Shown here: piece after piece, positions 58,163 to 64,000 of the stretch
How positions within the stretch are numbered: position 1 is the first letter of the stretch
How the letters are laid out: the number at the start of each line of letters is the position of its first letter
Assembly: GCF_030867095.1 (NCBI RefSeq)
Contig: NC_081824.1
Coordinates: forward strand, 122,706,162-122,770,161
Length of the DNA stretch: 64,000 nt
From: Alligator mississippiensis
Lineage: Eukaryota; Chordata; Crocodylia; Alligatoridae
Reading direction: 5' to 3'
Program-made: the position numbers and the translations under genes
The notes under the pieces: model-generated
Seen by the model: only the letters and a program-made list of their open reading frames with translations
Databases searched by the model: none
Told to the model about the DNA's origin: nothing

Positions 58163-58350
58163 TTTGGCACCTACCAAATGTGAGGCGGTTGCCTGTCAAT
58201 TTTGCAAGCAGCCATTTCATGGGTGGAGTGTGGCGGGATCCCCCCATGCCTCTGATTGGCCAAGGGGCCTCAGTGGCCCCGCCCCTGGTTACACAATGCC
58301 AGATTTCACAAAATCTGCAAAACTGTGATTTTGATAGGTCCCTACTTATC
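58163..58350. mobile_element. MITE with ggcacctaccaaat/gataggtccc termini
   Basis: The left end ggcacctaccaaatgtgagg and the right end (reverse complement gggacctatcaaaatcacag) are inverted, and the interior has the familiar cctctgattggccaaggggc. A known type in reptile genomes; the superfamily is not certain. Confidence 0.65.
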
Positions 58351-58595
58351 ATGTTATTGGGCACAGTTGAAAAAATGGTGATGTAATATTTCTCATTCTG
58401 TTGCAATATAAAGTAAAAAGTGATGATATCTTGTTTTCAGAACTAGTGCAGTTAAATCCTGAATGCTTTTAAACGTCACAAAACAGAAGAATTAATCACC
58501 ATGGAAATAATTTAAGAACCTTTAAAGAGAGTTTCATACAAATACACATACTACCCATCTAGTGATGAAACGTAGTCCTTGTTATGTTGTAGGGC

Positions 58596-58802
58596 AGCAG
58601 TTCCCAAGCTCTGATTGCGTACCACCAATACAACATGATACAACCTTAAGTACCACTAGCAATTTTTTTCATTTCAGCCTTAAGTACCCCAGCAAACTTT
58701 TTTGTCTTATAAAGTAATTATAATAAATCTGTTAACGTGTACCACTGACAGGTTGTCTGTGTACCACTGGTTATACCCATACCACAGATTGGGAACCGTT
58801 GC
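58596..58802. mobile_element. hAT-like MITE with perfect 8-bp target-site duplication
   Basis: tgtagggc flanks both ends (58588-58595, 58803-58810). The left end AGCAGTTCCCAAGCTCTG and the right end (reverse complement GCAACGGTTCCCAATCTGTG) are inverted termini. The interior is AT-rich with repeated taccac(t) motifs. Confidence 0.88.
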
Positions 58803-59249
58803 TGTAGGGCCTCTATTTTGCAGTTAATGGTGTGTGGGTAGAACAGAGAGTAAATCTGACTGCAACACAAAACTTCCACTCATTCTGATACTGAAAAAAA
58901 AAAAGAAATATCCTGTAAAATACAAATCCTCTAAATATTGTTTTGGTTTGGGAAAGTTTAGTTTCCCCAAAGTTTTACTAACTATATATGTTATGCACTA
59001 GCACTATGGACATAATTAAATAATAAATTGATATTCCAGAATGAAATTTTGGTCTTGAGAAACCAGGTAGAGAATACATTTCAAAATGTTGGCAAAGAAT
59101 CCTGTCAAAATAATATGCTGAAATTATTATTATTTTTTTAATTGTTGATTCAAGTATTTAACGTAATAGATACCCTGCCATTGTAGTGAACAGGGCCTTG
59201 GCAGAACCCTGGTCTCTCCCTTGCTCTTTACCTGTGACATGCTATAGAT

Positions 59250-59920
59250 CAGTGATTCTCAACCAAAGTACCACAAGGTTTTTTCAAGGGTGCCATAGGC
59301 TGTTACTCAGTGTTAGCACTACTAAGTGTGTAGATGGTTCATAAGCTAAATCCAAAGATTTCAAATAGTGTTGAAAACGTGATTTGTGTCTTCTAGCATC
59401 TTTGCAACCAGAGGAATTGCACTATTAGTCATACGAGGAGAGGCTGAGGGATCTCAGACTCTTCAGCCTAAAGAAAAGAAGGCTGAGAGGGGACCTGATT
59501 GTAGCTTTCCGCTGTGTCGGAAGCATACATCAGGGGCTCAGTGAACAACTGTTCACCAGGGCGCCCTGGGGGAAAACTAGAAACAATGGCCACAAACTCC
59601 TGGAAGATAGTTTCAGGCTGAACGTTAGGAAAAGCTTCTTTACAACTAGGGTGTCCAGACTATGGAACAAGCTCCCCCCAGAGGTGGTGCATTCATCTAC
59701 CCTAGAGGTCTTCAAGAGAAGACTGGATGCTCACCTGGCTGCAGCCACATGAACCCAAATGTCTTGCCTGCTCATGCAGGGGCTGGACCCAGTGATCCTT
59801 TGGGGTCCCTTCCAGCCCTATGATTCTAGTTTTCTATAGTGAAAAAAAAAAAGAAATGAAAATGCAAAGCTACCTTTTTTTGGAGGGTTCTCTCAAGTCT
59901 AAAAAGGTTGAGACCCACTG
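59250..59920. mobile_element. hAT-like MITE split by a CR1 insertion
   Basis: The left end CAGTGATTCTCAACCAAAG and the right end (reverse complement CAGTGGGTCTCAACCTTTT) are matching inverted termini about 670 bases apart, with 410-430 bases of CR1 between them. The flanks ctatagat and ttttagac may be a decayed 8-bp duplication. Confidence 0.75.
59408..59830 (+). mobile_element. CR1 3' end, inserted in a hAT-like MITE
   Basis: Starts at tacgaggagaggctgaggga (YEERLRDL) and runs [20 protein letters not shown], then [20 protein letters not shown] (59561-59620), to the 3' UTR ending cccttccagccctatgattc. Its coding part is nearly free of breaks, so it is fairly young. Confidence 0.92.
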
Positions 59921-60197
59921 TTTTAGACTGTGTGTCCTTTACTTCCCATTGTTTTCTTTATGCTTGTGTGTGAGAGGGGGTGGAGGAGTCTGATCTTATG
60001 GACATATGGGGCATTTTATGCGCATTCCTTTTTCTCCTGCAACACTGGAGATCTGGTGGGTCAGAGCAGACTTGATTAATCTCTGAGTCTGCTCTACACG
60101 TGAGCTGATATGCACTGCGCTGCATTGCATGCAGTTGTATAAGTGGCAAAATGTACATTAGCACACAGAAAATGGTGGAGGTACACTTTTGAACTAA

Positions 60198-61446
60198 AAC
60201 AGTAGGAAAAAGCCAACCTACTAAATGGGTACTTTGCATCGGTCTTTCACCAGTCCCATGGGGCACCCTTGCCCATTATGGGACAGGGAGGCCAGGTTGA
60301 GAGAGATTCCTTGCCCTCCATCAATGCTGAGCTTGTGAAGGAACACCTTGAGAGGCTGGACATCTTCAAGTCTGCTGACCCTGATGGTCTACACCCCAGG
60401 GTAATCGAGCTGGCAAGCATCATAGCTCAGCCCCTGGCATGGATCTTTGATATCTCCTGGTGCTCTGGTTAAGTGCCTGAAGATTGGAAGAAGGCCAATT
60501 GTGGTGCCTATCTTCAAGAAAAGGAAGAAAGTAGATCCAGCAAACTACAGGCCCATCAGCCTGACCTCTATCCCGGGGAAGGTCTTAGAAAAGATTATCA
60601 AAGAGCCCATTCTTAATGGACTGGCTGATGGCAACACCCTGAGGGACAGCCAGCACGAGTTTGTTGCGGGTAGGTCTTGCTTGACCAATCTCATTTCCTT
60701 TTACGGCCAGGTGACCTATCACCTGGACAAGGGAGAAGAGATTAATGTCGTATATCTTGACTTCAAAAAAGCCTTCAATCTGGTATCCCATGATCACCTC
60801 TTGGCAAAACTGGCCAACTGTGGCCTCAGGTCCACCACAATCCGGTGGCTGGGGAATTGGCTCCGTGGTCGGACCCAGAGGGTGGTGGTTGATGAAAGTC
60901 AGTCGTCTTGGTGCCCTGTGACCAGTGGGGTCCCTCAAGTCTCTGTCCTTGGACCCATATTGTTCAACATCTTCATTAATGATGTGGACTTTGGAGTCAG
61001 AAGCAGACTGGCCAAGTTCACTAATGATACCAGACTCTGGGGCAAAGCATCCACACCTGAGGACAGGAGGGCAATCCAGGCTGACCTTGACAGGCTCAGG
61101 AAATGGGTGGATGAGAACCTGATGGTGTTCAACACTGAAAAATGCAAGGTTCTCCACCTTGGGAGGAAAAACCTGCAGCATCTTTATAGGCTCAGCAGTG
61201 CTACGCTGGCTAGCATTATGCATGAAAGGGACTTGGGGGTCATGATTGACCAAAATGCTGGCTTGCATCCATAGATGCTTCTCAAGCAAATCCCAGGATG
61301 TCATTCGCCCATTGTACTCAGCCTTGGTGAGGCCGCAGCTGGAATACTGCATTCCATTTTGGGCTCCACAATTCAAAAAGGACGTGGAGAAGCTTGAGAG
61401 AATCCAGATAAGAGCCACGCGCATTATCAGAGGTCAGGAAAACATT
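60198..61446 (+). mobile_element. CR1 LINE ORF2 fragment (reverse transcriptase core), 5' and 3' incomplete
   Basis: Frames read NLLNGYFASVFHQSHGAPLP and DPDGLHPRVIELASIIAQPL, then from 60495 NYRPISLTSIPGKVLEKIIK, VVYLDFKKAFNLVSHDHLLA, TSGVPQVSVLGPILFNIFIN and finally RPQLEYCIPFWAPQFKKDVE. This is the CR1 reverse transcriptase. The YXDD-type box reads FTND (61018-61029), with the first catalytic Asp of the FADD consensus replaced. There is an in-frame stop at 60470-60472, a frameshift near 60500 and a stop at 61272-61274. The element stops at ENID without its C-terminus or 3' UTR, which is unusual for CR1. Confidence 0.93.
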
Positions 61447-64000
61447 GATTGATCCAACAGTCGTATGTAATTCTAGATAGCCTCTGAGGGGTAATTGTAT
61501 AGGACTACAAAAAATACCTAACTTGCGGATATAATTAACAGAAATAAGAATGTTTCTTTAGTTTCTGGGATATTCTATATTGCAAAATGCATGCTATCTT
61601 AGAGACATGGTTTCTTGTTTTCTCTGTTGACCTTGCGCCAAGAAGAGAAAATGTATTTATTAGGTAGCTCAAGTAAAAATGCATGGGTTGTGTACTACGC
61701 TATGAGAAAAAAAAAAAGTTTTTAAGGGGAAAAGTTATGTTTGGAAGTGTTTATTCATAGATTGTAATAGTTTTAAAGATTACATCTTGTGAAAATTACT
61801 TTTCACCCAAATTACTGTTGTTTTAAAGTGTGTGTGGGTGTGTGCATAGGCTTTTGTTTTGTGCGTAGTTTTGGCTACATCTAATATCTTGTGTTAGTCA
61901 TATGACAATATTTTCTTAGTGGTGCTAGTTCAATGCCTGGCTTTTTCCACACACCACTGATGGTCAGCTAAATTAATAGCTTCAGCAGCATGCTAGGAAT
62001 AGCTAGAAGTTATATAGGTCCCTTGTTGAAAACACAGCAGATGATTAATGAAGAATGATGTTAAATTCTTCCTAAGTTAAGTAACATCAGTGAAAGTTAG
62101 ATTGCTTAAAAGACCCTGCTTGACTTGTTTAAGAGTTGTCATTTTCCAAACACAAGGAGGCAGACTATGATAAGAAATCTTTGGCCTATTTAATAATTAA
62201 AGAAAAAGTTTCCATAAGTAGCATCAGCAAGAGAGTGCATCTTACAGCTGCCTTTCACACATTAGCATGATCGCTTGTTTTTGTATGCCTTTTCTTCTGT
62301 TGTAGGGATTCAATTGGGGATTTTTGTTTTTTGCTAGTGATATTTCATACCTTTACAGTATACAACAATATACGTATGACTAACAATACCATATAATTTA
62401 ATTTTTAAGAGATCTTATTTTTGAATGGTCATCAGTGCTTTCTAGTGATGGGCTGGAATCACTCAGCCCAGGTCTAAAAAGTCTGGCACTAGGACCTGGC
62501 CATTGCCACTGCTGCCTCTTTTCCCCAATGAGTGGCTGCAGCAAGGGTAAAGCCCAGTGCTGCTGTATCCAGCCAACAGGTCATAGGTTGCTGATCCCTG
62601 ATTTTCTAATTAGTTGCTTATTGCACTCTAATATTATTCAGAGGCGTTCCGATTTGCACTAAAAACAAAATATTGCCTCTGAATTCATTCCATTACATTT
62701 CATAATATATTAAAACATTACTGGTGTTTGTATAACTTGTAAATGTAGTCTGACGTGGTATTGCTGGTTTGTTTCAGTAACTTCTAGGAGGCAGAAATTA
62801 AGGCTTGATTTTTTGAAACTACTGATTTGTATCAGTTAAAGTACTGTCTCTTGAAATCAGTGGACATACACATGCCTGATGTAGTTGCAAGGAAAATTAG
62901 GCCCCTAGCTTTCTTCAAATCTCTCACTTCTACCACCCTCAGATTCAACTTTTGGATTCAGAAAGAAGCATCACAGATAACAGTTTATAAGGCCCTTACT
63001 TTGCATGTGCATTCACAATTTTCTGGGAATCCAAGGACAGAAAAGGACATGCAAGATTTCAAGCTCTTTTCTCCAAAACTCAGGCCAGGTCATCATTTTA
63101 CTGAAGAGCTGAATGCAACAGAATTATCCAGTAGTTGTCAGCAGTGAAATGCAAATCTCCTACTTGGGGAAACAGACATTGTTTGGCATTTTTAGATGGC
63201 AGCTGAATTTGAGATTCTGCATTTTGTCTGGTTTACTAGATGGTGTACCCACCTTCTAAGCTTGTGGGAGGTAAAGCTGCTGTATAATCCTGGGGTTGAA
63301 TAGTACCCAAATAATGAACGGCTTTGCAGAAAACTTGTTCAAATTACAAAAATACATAGACCCAATGTAATATTTTCTTGTAATAGAAGATGGGGAGCAA
63401 GGAATTACCACTCAGTGTTGTCATTTTTGAGGCTGAGAACTGTGCAGCAGTCCACAGTCATTTTGAGATTGCTGAGCCTCTTCTGCTTGTATTCTTTCTG
63501 TAGCAGCTCTAGTTTGTACCCTTATCCTTTCTCCCAAAATTGGTATAAAAAGATATTTAATAACAAACCTATTTTGTGTTTATCAAGATTACTTAGAAAC
63601 TAAAATATCAAGTTAGTCATTTTTAAAAATTATAGCATAAGAACCAAATTTAGCTGAATTATTATTAAAATGCAGACTAGTAACAGTAAGACACATTTTT
63701 CTATTGTCCTGTCATCATTTTTACAGGACAATAATTATTCTATTTTTAATATCAAAGTTTAGAATGGACATTTAATCTAGTCTGAAGCAGTATATAATTA
63801 AGTGGTATTAGATGCATAAAAGTAATAAAGCAATACTGGCTCCTCTCCATTGCAGAAATTCCTTAGTTCACTTGCTGCCTTTCTACACTTAATGATGGGT
63901 CACCAGAATTTAAACACCTAAAATACTGTGCTCAAAAGATCCCTTGTCTACTAAAAGGTAACTTTTGGGGTTTTCATTTAATGTTTTTACAGACCTGAAA
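61447..64000. other. VTA1 intron 1, no exon recognised
   Basis: AT-rich, only short frames. The longest (62827-63147, 106 codons) has no recognisable domain. A pyrimidine-rich AG ends at 63992, but the following acctgaaa does not fit the phase or peptide expected for VTA1 exon 2. Confidence 0.4.

Noticed and set aside
63950-64000. Possible splice acceptor at the window end as VTA1 exon 2
   Set aside because: The bases after the AG (acctgaaa) do not give the expected Cys-Arg-Leu-Tyr peptide in the phase left by exon 1.

Overview
The window is vertebrate nuclear DNA. Multi-exon genes with GT-AG introns and many CR1 LINE fragments, hAT-like MITEs and Tigger-like elements point to a non-avian sauropsid. 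A crocodilian is my favoured guess and a turtle is possible; this rests on repeat content and my own recognition, since no search could be run. I found no CRISPR array, tRNA, rRNA or previously undescribed gene system.

Three host genes are supported, in the order known from human 6q24: NMBR, GJE1, VTA1. NMBR (neuromedin B receptor, a Gq-coupled GPCR) runs on the minus strand in three coding exons (28587-29011, 7732-8080, 3660-4061). They splice to an intact 391-residue receptor, with a 20.5 kb first intron and a 3.7 kb second intron. GJE1 (connexin 23) runs on the plus strand in three coding exons (43459-43497, 44210-44392, 45301-45696) and gives an intact 205-residue protein with four, not six, extracellular cysteines. 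VTA1 (ESCRT/VPS4 cofactor) is represented by coding exon 1 only (52309-52417, plus strand), inside a CpG-rich promoter with NRF1- and ETS-like sites. The rest of the window is the start of its long first intron.

Layout: 1-3659 is NMBR 3' flank with MITEs; 3660-29011 is NMBR and its repeat-filled introns; 29012-43458 is the NMBR/GJE1 intergenic region, with a CpG-rich solo-LTR-like element, CR1 relics, local duplications and a 45-bp minisatellite; 43459-45696 is GJE1; 45697-51880 is the GJE1/VTA1 intergenic region with two CR1 3' ends; 51880-64000 is the VTA1 promoter, exon 1 and intron 1, with a 1.2 kb GC-rich palindrome, two hAT-like MITEs and two CR1 pieces.

The genes do not form a functional unit; they are linked by conserved synteny. 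The most interesting structures are a direct repeat of about 0.48 kb bracketing GJE1, a (GT)n(GA)n tract abutting the NMBR exon 1 splice donor, the large foldback palindrome in VTA1 intron 1, and several nested transposons with readable target-site duplications. The longest open frames (up to 432 codons) lie in GC-rich repeats and are not genes.
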